This document shows, piece by piece, positions 25,088 to 33,541 of a stretch of 64,000 bases of DNA. Numbering within the stretch: position 1 is the stretch's first letter; each line of letters opens with the position of its first letter. The notes below the pieces were generated by a model, which was not told the origin of the DNA, did not search any database, and saw only the letters and a program-made list of their open reading frames with translations. The stretch comes from an uncultured Sphaerochaeta sp. Its GTDB lineage: Bacteria > Spirochaetota > Spirochaetia > Sphaerochaetales > Sphaerochaetaceae. A program made the translations under genes and the position numbers. Location: positions 2,379,757 through 2,443,756 of the forward strand of contig NZ_OY763408.1 in the NCBI RefSeq assembly GCF_963667405.1, written 5' to 3'.

Positions 25088-26028
25088 CGCTTTATCCCGG
25101 CCAAGGCTCCCAGAGCCCTGGCATGGCCCTCGATCTTCATCAGGCAAGCAAGCAGGTCAAGGAGCTTTTCTCCCTGGCAAGCGAGGCAGCGCACACAGAC
25201 CTGTATGCGCTGCTCAGCACCGCAGGTGAAGACGATCTGAAACAGACACGCAATGCCCAGCTTGCCATCACCCTGGCAAGCCGCAGTGCCTACTACCGGC
25301 TCAGGGAAGCAAACTGTACCTTCAAGGCTCACAGCGGCTTCAGCCTCGGCGAACTCGCTGCATATGCAGGAGGAGGCATCCTTGATGACTTCACCCTCTT
25401 CTCCATCATAGAGAAACGCGCCGCCTTGATGGACGAAATGTCAGAGAAGGCTACGAAAACGCAGGGTGAATTGGGTATGGCGGCCATCATCGGCCTTGGA
25501 TTTTCCCAGGTGAATGAGGCTATACATGCATCCAAGCTTAAGGGGGTCTACCCTTCCAATGACAACGGCCCGGCCCAAGTTGTGGTCGCTGGCCTTGCCG
25601 CTTCCATCGCCCTTCTCAAGCCGGTTCTGATGGAAATGGGTGCCAAGCGTGTCATTCCCCTGAAGGTCAGCGGTCCCTTCCACACCCCTTTCATGGAGGA
25701 GGCGACCGAATCATTCCTGGCCTTCCTTGAGACGCAGACCTTTTCCGATCCGAAGGAGCTGGTGATCAGCAGTGTGGACGGGTCCGTCATCACCACGAAA
25801 GAGGATGCCCGCGGGCACCTTGCCCGCCAGCTGGCCTGTCCGGTCCGATGGACAGCAGTGCTCGCAAACGTAAAGAAGCTCTCAGCTTCAAACCCACTCT
25901 CCATTGCAGAGGTGGGATACGGGACAGTCCTGACTGGACTGTGCAAGAACAGTGGCCTTGACCTTGTTTGCAGGAGTTTGGGCACCGAATCAGCAATACA
26001 AGAGTTTGCAAAGGAAATGATACTATGA
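25072..26028 (+). CDS. fabD: Malonyl-CoA:ACP transacylase
   Basis: A 318-residue acyltransferase that loads malonyl onto ACP. The active serine is S91 in GFSLGEL, where the usual histidine before the serine is phenylalanine; this position varies in the family. The catalytic histidine is H204 in VSGPFHTPFM, the carboxylate-binding arginine is in KRAALMDEM (~116), and the N-terminal PGQGSQSPGM loop is intact. The start lies inside fabH, and the stop overlaps the fabG start (ATGA). Confidence 0.94.
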   Translation: MAPILALYPGQGSQSPGMALDLHQASKQVKELFSLASEAAHTDLYALLSTAGEDDLKQTRNAQLAITLASRSAYYRLREANCTFKAHSGFSLGELAAYAGGGILDDFTLFSIIEKRAALMDEMSEKATKTQGELGMAAIIGLGFSQVNEAIHASKLKGVYPSNDNGPAQVVVAGLAASIALLKPVLMEMGAKRVIPLKVSGPFHTPFMEEATESFLAFLETQTFSDPKELVISSVDGSVITTKEDARGHLARQLACPVRWTAVLANVKKLSASNPLSIAEVGYGTVLTGLCKNSGLDLVCRSLGTESAIQEFAKEMIL

Positions 26029-26738
26029 GTGAACGTATGCATGCATTGGTTACCGGCGGTTCGAGAGGAATCGGCCTTGCGATCATCCGGGAACTGCTCA
26101 GCCAAGGGATGGAAGTCTGGTACCTCTCCAGAAGCAAGGCAGAGGAACTGGAACGTGATGTGGCTCACCACGTAAGCTGTGATATGGCCGACCGAGGTCA
26201 GGTCGAAGCCGCACTCGAGGCTGTGATCGCTGAAGCGAAGCATATTGATGTCCTGGTAAACAATGCCGGCATCACCCGCGACGGCCTGATCATGCGCATG
26301 AAGGATGAGGCGTGGGATGAGGTGTTGGCAGTCAACCTTACGTCGGTCTTCCTCACCTGCCGCCGTCTCAGCCGCCTGATGGCGAACCAGAGAAAGGGCT
26401 CGATCATCAATATCAGCAGTGTGGTGGGCATCATGGGCAACGGGGGGCAGACCAACTATGCGGCCAGCAAGGCCGGCATCATCGGCTTCTCCAAGAGTCT
26501 TGCCCGTGAGCTTGCGTCCCGTTCGGTACGGGTGAATGTGGTTGCCCCCGGCTTCATCAGCACGTCCATGACCGATGTGCTGGGAGAGCAGACCAAGGAG
26601 CAGATCAAGACCCAGATTCCCCTTGGTCGCATCGGCAACGCAGAAGAGGTGGCCAGAAGTGTGGCCTTCCTCGCATCAGAGAATGCTTCCTACATCACCG
26701 GCCAGGTTCTGGCTGTTGATGGCGGGATGTCCATGTAA
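26025..26738 (+). CDS. fabG: 3-oxoacyl-ACP reductase
   Basis: A 237-residue SDR enzyme using NADPH. The cofactor loop is TGGSRGIG (10-17), the NNAG motif is at 79-82, and the tetrad N104, S131/S132, Y145 and K149 (YAASK) is complete. The C-terminal end YITGQVLAVDGGMSM is typical of FabG. ATG 26025 overlaps the fabD stop. An earlier in-frame ATG within fabD is not used because the Rossmann strand begins at residue 5 of this start. Confidence 0.96.
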   Translation: MSERMHALVTGGSRGIGLAIIRELLSQGMEVWYLSRSKAEELERDVAHHVSCDMADRGQVEAALEAVIAEAKHIDVLVNNAGITRDGLIMRMKDEAWDEVLAVNLTSVFLTCRRLSRLMANQRKGSIINISSVVGIMGNGGQTNYAASKAGIIGFSKSLARELASRSVRVNVVAPGFISTSMTDVLGEQTKEQIKTQIPLGRIGNAEEVARSVAFLASENASYITGQVLAVDGGMSM

Positions 26739-26749
26739 GGGAGAGAGAG

Positions 26750-28003
26750 ATGAGTGAACTTGAACGCGTCGTAGTAACAGGAATGGGGACGGTGAACCCC
26801 TTGGGAACCAGCGTCGAGCAGTTCTGGAACCATATCAAGGAAGGTGTTTCGGGAATCGGGCCCATCACCAAATTCGACACGACCGACTACCCTGCCAAGA
26901 TTGCCGGTGAAGTGAGGGATTTCGATCCTTCCGACCTTTTGGACCGCAAGGAAACCCGCGGTATGGCCGACTTCACCAAGTTTGCAGTACATGCAGCGGT
27001 GCAGGCGATGAACCAGGCTAAGCTTGAGGCAGGCTCATTCGATCCCTACCGCAGCGGTGTCTATCTGGGCAACGGGATCGGCGGCTTTGAGGTGGTGGAG
27101 GAGAATCTCTACAAACTCTATGAACGCGGTCCGCACGCTGTGGCCCCGCTCACCATCCCCAAGCTCATCAGCAATGAGGCTGCAGGAAACATTGCCATCC
27201 ACTTCGGGATGCAAGGCCCCTGCCACACCACCGTCACGGCCTGTGCTTCCGGCACGGATGCCATCGGCGATGCCTTCAATGCAATCCGCTTCGGACAGGT
27301 CGATGTCGCCCTCAGCGGCGGTACCGAGGCTGCCATCACCAAGCTCAGCGTAGCAGGTTTCTGCCGCCTCCAGGCCCTTGCCACGCGCTACAACGATACC
27401 CCCCAGATCGCCAGCCGTCCCTTCGACAAGGAACGCGATGGATTCATCATGGGCGAGGGAGCGGGCATGCTGGTACTTGAGTCTCTCTCCCATGCCAAGA
27501 AGCGAGGGGCAACCATCCTCGGGGAGATTGCGGGCTACAGCATGACCTGTGATGCCTACCACCTCACTGCCCCGAATCCTGACGGCGAGGGAGCAGCCCG
27601 CGCCATGCAAGGAGCTCTTGCCATGGCAGGAGCCAAGCTTGAGGAAGTCGACTACATCAATGCACACGGTACCAGTACCGCAGCCAACGATTCGATGGAG
27701 ACGAAGGCCATCAAGCGCGTGTTCGGCGACCATGCCTACAAACTGAAGGTCTCCTCCACCAAGTCGATGACCAGCCACCTCATCGCCGCAGCAGGTGCTG
27801 TGGAAGCGATCGTCTGCCTGCTGGCCATTCGCGACCAGTACTTCCCTTGCACGCTGAATCTGACAAATCCAGACAGCGAGTGTGATCTTGACTATGTACC
27901 CAACCAGGGCAAGGGGGGTACAATTCGCTATGCCATGAGTAATTCCCTCGGCTTTGGTGGGCATAACGGTGTGCTTGTTTTCAAAGCCTATAATCCAGCG
28001 TAA
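26750..28003 (+). CDS. fabF: 3-oxoacyl-ACP synthase II
   Basis: A 417-residue elongation condensing enzyme. The Cys-His-His triad is C165 (TACASGTDAIGDA) with histidines in NAHGTSTAAND and TSHLIAAAGAVEA. The N-terminal VVVTGMGTVNPLG and the NSLGFGGHNGVLVF end are standard. GGGAGAGAG lies before ATG 26750, 11 bases after fabG. Confidence 0.97.
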   Translation: MSELERVVVTGMGTVNPLGTSVEQFWNHIKEGVSGIGPITKFDTTDYPAKIAGEVRDFDPSDLLDRKETRGMADFTKFAVHAAVQAMNQAKLEAGSFDPYRSGVYLGNGIGGFEVVEENLYKLYERGPHAVAPLTIPKLISNEAAGNIAIHFGMQGPCHTTVTACASGTDAIGDAFNAIRFGQVDVALSGGTEAAITKLSVAGFCRLQALATRYNDTPQIASRPFDKERDGFIMGEGAGMLVLESLSHAKKRGATILGEIAGYSMTCDAYHLTAPNPDGEGAARAMQGALAMAGAKLEEVDYINAHGTSTAANDSMETKAIKRVFGDHAYKLKVSSTKSMTSHLIAAAGAVEAIVCLLAIRDQYFPCTLNLTNPDSECDLDYVPNQGKGGTIRYAMSNSLGFGGHNGVLVFKAYNPA

Positions 28004-28014
28004 GGAGCGTTCTG

Positions 28015-28449
28015 ATGTTTGAAAAACCCTGTGAACTCATTCCCCACCGTGATCCGTTCCTCTTCCTTGATGAACTGCTTGAAGTTGACGACCAACATAC
28101 GGTCGCCAGCCGGGTCTTCACTTCCGATCATTTCTTCTTTGCCGGCCACTTTCCCGACTACCCGGTTGTCCCGGGCGTCATCCTGGTCGAGACCATGGCG
28201 CAGTGCGGAGGAGCCGGCCTGGTACAGGCAGGCATCCTGCCCCACGGTGCCTTCTTCGTCCTGGCAACCATTGAGAAAGCCAAGTTCAGGACCCAGGTGC
28301 GCCCTGGTGACACCGCACGCATTGAGGTGCACAATGTGAGGGTATCACAGACGATGGTCCGCCAGAGCGGCACCATTCTCATCGATGGACAGAAGGCTGC
28401 CGAGGCAAGCTGGATGTGCATCGTCAGCAACAACAAGAAAGAGGCCTAG
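28015..28449 (+). CDS. fabZ: 3-hydroxyacyl-ACP dehydratase
   Basis: A 144-residue hot-dog-fold dehydratase. The catalytic histidine H45 is in GHFPDYPVVPGV and glutamate E59 in LVETMAQCGG. The N-terminal LIPHRDPFLFLDEL is the family signature. It follows fabF by 11 bases with a TAAGGAG ribosome site. Confidence 0.96.
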   Translation: MFEKPCELIPHRDPFLFLDELLEVDDQHTVASRVFTSDHFFFAGHFPDYPVVPGVILVETMAQCGGAGLVQAGILPHGAFFVLATIEKAKFRTQVRPGDTARIEVHNVRVSQTMVRQSGTILIDGQKAAEASWMCIVSNNKKEA

Positions 28450-28450
28450 T

Positions 28451-29665
28451 GTGATTATTACGAAAAAGGTGCTGCGCAATGTTTCCCTCACCGCCCACCC
28501 CATTGGGTGCAGGAGGTATGTCGAGGACCAGATCGCTTGGGTGCAAAAGCATGCACATGATGCGTCAAACCCGGCCTACCCTGCTGCTGGCAACCTGAGT
28601 CTGCCCAAACGCGTGCTGGTACTCGGCGGCAGCACCGGGTATGGGCTCTCTTCACGTATCTTTGCGGCCTTCGCGGCCAAGGCGGCAACGATCAACGTCT
28701 CCTTTGAGCGCGAGCCGACCGAGAACAAGACAGCCACCCCCGGCTGGTACAACACGATGGCCTTCGAAAAGAAAGCCACGGAAGCGGGACTGAAGGCCTT
28801 TTCCGTATTCGGGGATGCGTTCAGCAATGAGGTCAAAGAAAAGACAGCCGATCTCATCGCCAAGGAGCTTGGTCAGGTGGACTTGGTTGTCTACAGTCTT
28901 GCGAGCCCGCTGCGCAACGATCCGGTGACAGGCCAGACGTACCGCTCGGTCCTCAAGCCGATAGGTCCTGCTTTCACTGCCCTTTCGGTGGATCTCGACA
29001 GTGATGTGGTCAAGACGGCCACGATCGAGCCTGCAACTAATGAGCAGGTCCAGGAAACGGTAAAAGTAATGGGAGGCGAAGACTGGTCGCTGTGGGTTGA
29101 CTACCTCATGGAAAGAAACTTGCTTGCGCCCAATGCCATGACGGTTGCCTACTCCTACATTGGTCCGAAGATCACCTACCCGGTCTACCGGGAAGGCACG
29201 ATCGGCAAGGCGAAGGAAGATCTCGAGCGAACGGCAGCAAACTTAACGCAAAAACTCGAATCCATCAAAGGCAAGGCCTTTGTGTCGGTGAACAAGGCGC
29301 TGGTCACCAGAGCCAGTGCAGTGATTCCTGTAGTCCCCCTCTACATGGCTCTTCTCTATGAAGTCATGAAGGAACGGGGTCTGCACGAGCACTGTACCCA
29401 GCAGATCTACCGCCTCTTCACCACCCTGCTCTACGCCAACAACGAACAGATACTTACTGACGAACAAGGTAGGATCCGTGTGGATGACTGGGAGATGCTT
29501 GAAGAGGTCCAGAGCGAGGTAGAGAAGCGCTGGGCTCTCCAACGGGAGGGAGAAATCCTCAAGGGTGGAGACCTGGCAGGCGTCCAGGAGGAGTACGAGC
29601 AGATCCATGGTTTTGGGTTTGCTGATATCGACTACTCACAGGATGTTGATCCAAGGGTAATCTAG
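28451..29665 (+). CDS. fabV: Trans-2-enoyl-ACP/CoA reductase, FabV type
   Basis: A 404-residue NADH-dependent enoyl reductase of the long SDR FabV/TER family; it completes each elongation cycle. The cofactor loop LVLGGSTGYGLSSRI (~55-70), the Y-x8-K active site in TYPVYREGTIGKAKEDL and the C-terminal YSQDVDPRVI are family marks. It is triclosan-resistant in other bacteria. The start is GTG 28451, two bases after the fabZ stop, with AAGAAAGAGG as ribosome site; upstream in-frame residues belong to fabZ's other frame. Treponema denticola has the related TER. Confidence 0.95.
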   Translation: MIITKKVLRNVSLTAHPIGCRRYVEDQIAWVQKHAHDASNPAYPAAGNLSLPKRVLVLGGSTGYGLSSRIFAAFAAKAATINVSFEREPTENKTATPGWYNTMAFEKKATEAGLKAFSVFGDAFSNEVKEKTADLIAKELGQVDLVVYSLASPLRNDPVTGQTYRSVLKPIGPAFTALSVDLDSDVVKTATIEPATNEQVQETVKVMGGEDWSLWVDYLMERNLLAPNAMTVAYSYIGPKITYPVYREGTIGKAKEDLERTAANLTQKLESIKGKAFVSVNKALVTRASAVIPVVPLYMALLYEVMKERGLHEHCTQQIYRLFTTLLYANNEQILTDEQGRIRVDDWEMLEEVQSEVEKRWALQREGEILKGGDLAGVQEEYEQIHGFGFADIDYSQDVDPRVI

Positions 29666-29671
29666 CCAGAC

Positions 29672-29715
29672 AAGAAAGGGAGAGAGGTCAGAAGACTTCT
29701 CTCCTTTCTTTTTGT
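29672..29715 (+). terminator. Intrinsic terminator of the fab operon
   Basis: A long stem (left arm 29672-29689, right arm 29694-29710, one bulged G) with loop AGAA and a run of T directly after it. Seven bases past the fabV stop. The right part also faces the convergent antitoxin gene. Confidence 0.9.
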
Positions 29716-29839
29716 CATAAAATTATTCTATCCTTTCTTTACATTCCTTTTTCGGTATAAATATACAACTAATACCAGATACTCGCCCAAGGCAGCAAAC
29801 ACAATTGATTGGATACCATCGTATGCAGCATACCTAGGC

Positions 29840-30955
29840 TTATGACTCCGCCTTTGTTTTCCCAATGCTCTCATCCCAGCAATAGGATCTGGTGAGATCC
29901 TTGAAATAGGACCATCTACCGGTAAGATGGCGGTATCTGCCGGCGACAATCCCCGGGCTGATGGAGAGCTGTTTCGCTATCGACACAACCTCCTCTTTTG
30001 TAACTATAAGGGAAATTGCTTCATTCAATTCTTTCGGAATCAGAATCTGGGCAGCAAAGGCATCTGCTTTCTGCTCCTCTTCGTCACTACTTCTCTCTTC
30101 GGCTATATAGAGTCGTTTCTTCTCTCCATGGAGTATGTGGTATGCCTCATGAAAGAATGAAAACCAGAAAATGTCTTCTGCTTTTCCCCGCAGGCTCACC
30201 AGAATCATTGCCTTGGAAGGGGATAACCATTTGGAGGCACCATTCCATGGCACGTTCTTGAGTTCCGGAACCATGACGAGTGCAACGCCACACGAAGCAC
30301 AGATACTTCTCATCTTGGGCAGGAACGAAGCAGGATCTCTGACGGTCAAGCGACGAATCTCCATCAATGCTGCCTTGAAACGGCCAGCCTGATAGGGAGC
30401 GCACGCAATGTCTTGAGCCTGCACCTCCCCTAATCTGATCCATGCTGAAGCAGCGCCGATGTTCGTTTCAAAGCAATCTGAACGCCGCGCTGCTACGTTT
30501 GGAGCTTCCCAGACATCCTTCCACGCATCGACGTTGGCAACACCATAGAAACGCAAGGCTTCGCCAACCATGTCTGCCTTTGACTGCGAAGCGTCCAAAA
30601 CTCCCCGCTTGATGAGGTCTTTGGTAGGAATACCATCCAACCAAGAAAGGCTCGCTTCATACGCTTGTTTCTGTTGAATCTTCCTGTTCTGCGTCTGGTA
30701 TTGAAGTTCGAGCGCGTTCCACATGCTTGCTGGAACCCCTGTAACCATTTCCAGCCTATCAGCCGTTTCATAGCTGATCGGTTGATCTCCTTTGATGATC
30801 CGCACGATCGTCTGTTCAGTCAGGCCACAGCGTTTTGCACACTCTTTCTGTGTCATGGACAGGCGTTCAAGAACTTCAGCCAACGTTTCACCAGGAGCCA
30901 CAGCATAGTCTGGGGTATAGGCGTACGTACGATCTGCATTCTTATTGCCGTTCAT
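29840..30955 (-). CDS. HigA-like antitoxin fused to ImmA/IrrE metallopeptidase
   Basis: A 371-residue two-domain protein. Residues ~20-75 form a HigA-type HTH (MTQKECAKRCGLTEQTIVRIIKG, with the VPASMWNALELQYQ segment that follows in HigA). Residues ~215-345 form an ImmA/IrrE zinc protease: H269-E270-A-Y-H273 and a probable third ligand E294 in EEEQKADAFAAQIL. The ATG overlaps the toxin stop (ATGA). The HTH probably represses its own operon and neutralises the toxin; the protease may cut a regulator or the antitoxin itself. Fusions of this shape are annotated widely, but their mechanism is little studied. Confidence 0.88.
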   Translation of the reverse strand: MNGNKNADRTYAYTPDYAVAPGETLAEVLERLSMTQKECAKRCGLTEQTIVRIIKGDQPISYETADRLEMVTGVPASMWNALELQYQTQNRKIQQKQAYEASLSWLDGIPTKDLIKRGVLDASQSKADMVGEALRFYGVANVDAWKDVWEAPNVAARRSDCFETNIGAASAWIRLGEVQAQDIACAPYQAGRFKAALMEIRRLTVRDPASFLPKMRSICASCGVALVMVPELKNVPWNGASKWLSPSKAMILVSLRGKAEDIFWFSFFHEAYHILHGEKKRLYIAEERSSDEEEQKADAFAAQILIPKELNEAISLIVTKEEVVSIAKQLSISPGIVAGRYRHLTGRWSYFKDLTRSYCWDESIGKTKAES

Positions 30956-31314
30956 TGCATGCTTCTCCTTTGGTTTTTCTTATCATGGGTATCTTCGATT
31001 GCAAGTATCGTTATTTCCGTTACGAGGGATTGGTCGATGCCACCATCACTCAGCGTAGGAAACGGATCATGTGCAGGGATGAAGAGCAAACGCATTGGAT
31101 ATATGAGATCAACCGAGAATACTCCACCTTGATTTACAAGTTCATGACACCTCGGCGGAGGGAGATGAGAAACATCCCTCAGTGTGTTGGCTGCCTGCAA
31201 TTCCATAAGACGCTGCTTTAACTTTGCACTGAGGAACGCTCCAAATTCCTTACTCATACTCTTTGATTCAGAGCATTGTTTCTGCAATTTCTTCGTTTTG
31301 AAATATATAATCAT
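30952..31314 (-). CDS. HigB-like (RelE/ParE superfamily) toxin
   Basis: A 120-residue small basic protein placed directly before the HigA-like gene. MIIYFKTKKLQKQCSESK, the central LKQRLMELQAANTLRDVSHLPPPRCHEL and the later YPMRLLFIPAHDP strand match HigB/RelE-type mRNA interferases, including those annotated as killer suppression proteins. It is longer than minimal HigB (~92) because of a tail after the fold. Toxin first, antitoxin second is the usual higBA order. ATG 31314 has no clear ribosome site. Confidence 0.82.
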   Translation of the reverse strand: MIIYFKTKKLQKQCSESKSMSKEFGAFLSAKLKQRLMELQAANTLRDVSHLPPPRCHELVNQGGVFSVDLIYPMRLLFIPAHDPFPTLSDGGIDQSLVTEITILAIEDTHDKKNQRRSMQ

Positions 31315-31666
31315 TCATCCCACCATGTCAATATTTCAGTAAACATCATATGTTAACCATTTTATGTCTCTTGCGTGATCTATGCAAGAATTAATCATAA
31401 AAATATGGATTACAATGCTTCTATCATTGCTTACCACGCATAGAGAGTTTCCTCAATGTATCTTCATTCTCTTCACATTTTCAAATTTCAATGATTACAA
31501 AGGTGATAACCATGGTCAGCAAAGTGCAAACATAATACTTGAAACAAACCGTTGTCTTGAACAAGTTCTTCGAGACCTGTAATGCTTGAAACACAACCAG
31601 ATCACCACAGTTTGGCTTGCGTTATTCTCCATTCCATGGTTGATTGGAGATAAGGAGACCACCCCT
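31315..31666. other. 352-base intergenic region between toxin and HD genes
   Basis: AT-richer than its surroundings. It contains the candidate higBA operator (31339-31357) and the leader of the HD gene with its AAGGAG site (31652-31657). Short open frames inside it have no recognisable content or ribosome sites. I see no RNA gene. Confidence 0.6.
31339..31357. promoter_or_regulatory. Candidate operator of the toxin-antitoxin operon
   Basis: GTAAACAT-CAT-ATGTTAAC, an inverted repeat with 8-bp arms and one mismatched pair, 25 bases upstream of the toxin start. HigA proteins bind such palindromes. A TATGAT on the reverse strand overlaps it and may be the -10. Confidence 0.55.
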
Positions 31667-32203
31667 ATGCAGCCAAACCGTATGCTCGCCTCACTATTGG
31701 ATGCCATGATTGCCTTCGACGCACCTGATGCACGAAGAATTGCCCATTTGGTCAAAGTACACGGCTATGCCCAGGCCATCGGTTTGCTTGAAGGCTTGGA
31801 CGAAAAGACCCAGTTCATCCTTGAGGCCGCTGCCATTGCCCATGACATCGGCATCAAGATTTGTGAAGCTAAATATGAGGGCAAGAGCTCGGGAGACCTG
31901 CAGGAGAAAGAAGGACCTCCAGAAGCCAGAAAGATGCTCAAGCACCTTGGCTTCGAGGAAGAAGTCATCCAAAGGGTTGAGTATCTGGTGGGACACCATC
32001 ACACCTACTCCAACATCCAGGGCCAAGACTACCAGATCCTGGTGGAGAGCGACTTCCTGGTCAACCTCCAGGAGAAGAGTGTGCCAAGAGAATCAATTCA
32101 GAACACCATGAACACCATCTTCAAGACAAGAACCGGCAAGCGCTTCTGCACCGAGATGTTCGGCCTGAATCTCTATAGCTACCAGGAGTTTGGGTTTATC
32201 TAG
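31667..32203 (+). CDS. HD-domain phosphohydrolase
   Basis: A 178-residue metal-dependent phosphohydrolase. The HD pair is in AAAIAHDIGIKICE (~60-73), with downstream histidines in VGHHHTYSNI and the aspartate in LVESDFLVN, giving an H...HD...H...D set. Related small HD proteins in anaerobes act on nucleotides, but this substrate is unknown. Start at ATG 31667, nine bases after AAGGAG; an in-frame start 27 codons upstream lacks a ribosome site. Confidence 0.83.
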   Translation: MQPNRMLASLLDAMIAFDAPDARRIAHLVKVHGYAQAIGLLEGLDEKTQFILEAAAIAHDIGIKICEAKYEGKSSGDLQEKEGPPEARKMLKHLGFEEEVIQRVEYLVGHHHTYSNIQGQDYQILVESDFLVNLQEKSVPRESIQNTMNTIFKTRTGKRFCTEMFGLNLYSYQEFGFI

Positions 32204-32330
32204 GCAAGGAGCAGTCGAAACCATCAATCACATAACCTTCTGCTGCAACCAGAACTCTGGCTGCAGTCCCTTTCTGCATATTTGTTCAACAATTCTGCAT
32301 AATTTCAGAATACACATCAACAAAAACCTT

Positions 32331-32359
32331 GTTTTGTCCATAACCCTCCCCTAAGATGT
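32331..32359 (+). promoter_or_regulatory. Candidate promoter of the lipoprotein pair
   Basis: TTGTTT (32331-32336), 17 bases, TAAGAT (32354-32359), 45 bases before the first lipoprotein start, which has its own GGAGG site. Confidence 0.5.
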
Positions 32360-32404
32360 TACTACAAGCATAGAAGACTTACCGTCAACACCTGGAGGAT
32401 TTTC

Positions 32405-32833
32405 ATGAAAAAAACCCGCCTGTTAGTGCTACTCGGCACTCTCTTGGTACTTGGATTGTTCTTGGTTGGATGTGAGGAAGGTGTAGAGCCTACACCTTCG
32501 GGCAGTATCCCAATACAGATATCAGTCGACAATAATCCGCATACTTACAAAATATCATGGGTCAATCAAGAAGACCCAGAGGCTTTCGAAAACTTCATAG
32601 AAGCTACTGACCATGACGGTAATGACACTACACCAGAACAAACACTCAATACTGCCTATTTTTCCAGTAACAGCTGGAGTTTTGTGCTGGAAACTCTCAA
32701 TGTCGGAACGTACGAAATTACTGTTACCAAGAATACTCCACAGGACGAAGGTCCTGATCTATCAACCTCCAGAACAACTAATATAGTTATTGCAGAGGGA
32801 GAAAATGCAGCCGTTAACTTCACCTTCACATAA
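32405..32833 (+). CDS. Small lipoprotein, first of a related pair
   Basis: A 142-residue exported lipoprotein. The leader ends in the lipobox LVGC (C23), then EEGV. The mature part is a short beta-rich domain with acidic, threonine-rich loops ending NFTFT, consistent with one beta-sandwich. GGAGG precedes the start. It shares its leader layout, the GCEEGV junction and overall size with the next gene, pointing to an old duplication. Function unknown; it is probably surface or periplasmic. Confidence 0.8.
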   Translation: MKKTRLLVLLGTLLVLGLFLVGCEEGVEPTPSGSIPIQISVDNNPHTYKISWVNQEDPEAFENFIEATDHDGNDTTPEQTLNTAYFSSNSWSFVLETLNVGTYEITVTKNTPQDEGPDLSTSRTTNIVIAEGENAAVNFTFT

Positions 32834-32851
32834 TTAGCAATTGCTACCCCT

Positions 32852-32890
32852 GAGGGAGCCCACAGCTCCCTCTATTAGTATACATTTTTT
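32852..32890 (+). terminator. Hairpin terminator after the first lipoprotein
   Basis: Perfect 8-bp stem GAGGGAGC / GCTCCCTC (32852-32859, 32865-32872) with loop CCACA; a T run begins 12 bases after the stem. Confidence 0.6.
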
Positions 32891-32983
32891 TAAATCTGCT
32901 TAGTCCTTCTCTTGTGCAGGTCTCATTTCACCCCTACCATTCAAGTAGGGCACTTCGAGACCGAGACGCTGTGGAGGACATCC

Positions 32984-33403
32984 ATGAAGAGAATCCGTCT
33001 GTTTGGGCTTATCGGCATAATGCTGTTGTTGCTGGGAGTATTCATTGGTTGTGAAGAAGGTGTAGATCCTGGAGCACAAGGCGGCTACATCGAACTTAAC
33101 TTCAATATCAATGGCATCGTGGAAGCAAATAACTATTTCTTTATGGGAAATAATACTACTGATAGTACGTATTTTCGCATGGCGACCAGAACAGGTATTG
33201 ATATTAAAAACAGAAATTCAGGTTATCTGGTCTCCCCATTGCTGAATGTCGGTGAATGGGATTGCGATTTGTATGAGTTAAACCAAGCGTACTCTGGTGA
33301 TGATCCTCCAGATTCAACTATAATTCTTCGAAGCCATCTCAATATTCAAGTAACGCTTGAGCGAGATGAAACAGAACAAGTCACTGTCACCTTGACTCCA
33401 TAA
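32984..33403 (+). CDS. Small lipoprotein, second of a related pair
   Basis: A 139-residue lipoprotein with lipobox FIGC (C23) followed by EEGV, as in the gene before it. The mature domain (IELNFNINGIVEANNYF, then LLNVGEWDCDLYELN, ending VTVTLTP) has the same length and beta pattern but weak sequence identity. Start at ATG 32984, behind GGAGG; the in-frame ATG at 32912 is not preceded by a ribosome site. Function unknown. Confidence 0.8.
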   Translation: MKRIRLFGLIGIMLLLLGVFIGCEEGVDPGAQGGYIELNFNINGIVEANNYFFMGNNTTDSTYFRMATRTGIDIKNRNSGYLVSPLLNVGEWDCDLYELNQAYSGDDPPDSTIILRSHLNIQVTLERDETEQVTVTLTP

Positions 33404-33541
33404 CAGATATACAATCAATTGTTTGTTTTGTATAGTTTTATATTAGACCAGAGAATAGAATGCTCCATGGCCAAATATATCTAATTTCACAAATCTCAAG
33501 AAACTATGCTATTGCAAGCTTTGCCGCAGCACTCTTAGCAC

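Noticed and set aside
29728..29949. 73-codon open frame after the fab terminator
   Set aside because: Mostly overlaps the protease gene in another frame and has no start signal.
31382..31582. 66-codon open frame between toxin and HD genes
   Set aside because: No ribosome site, low-complexity composition; treated as intergenic.
32230..32275. Short repeats after the HD gene as a terminator
   Set aside because: Pairing is too irregular and no T run follows.
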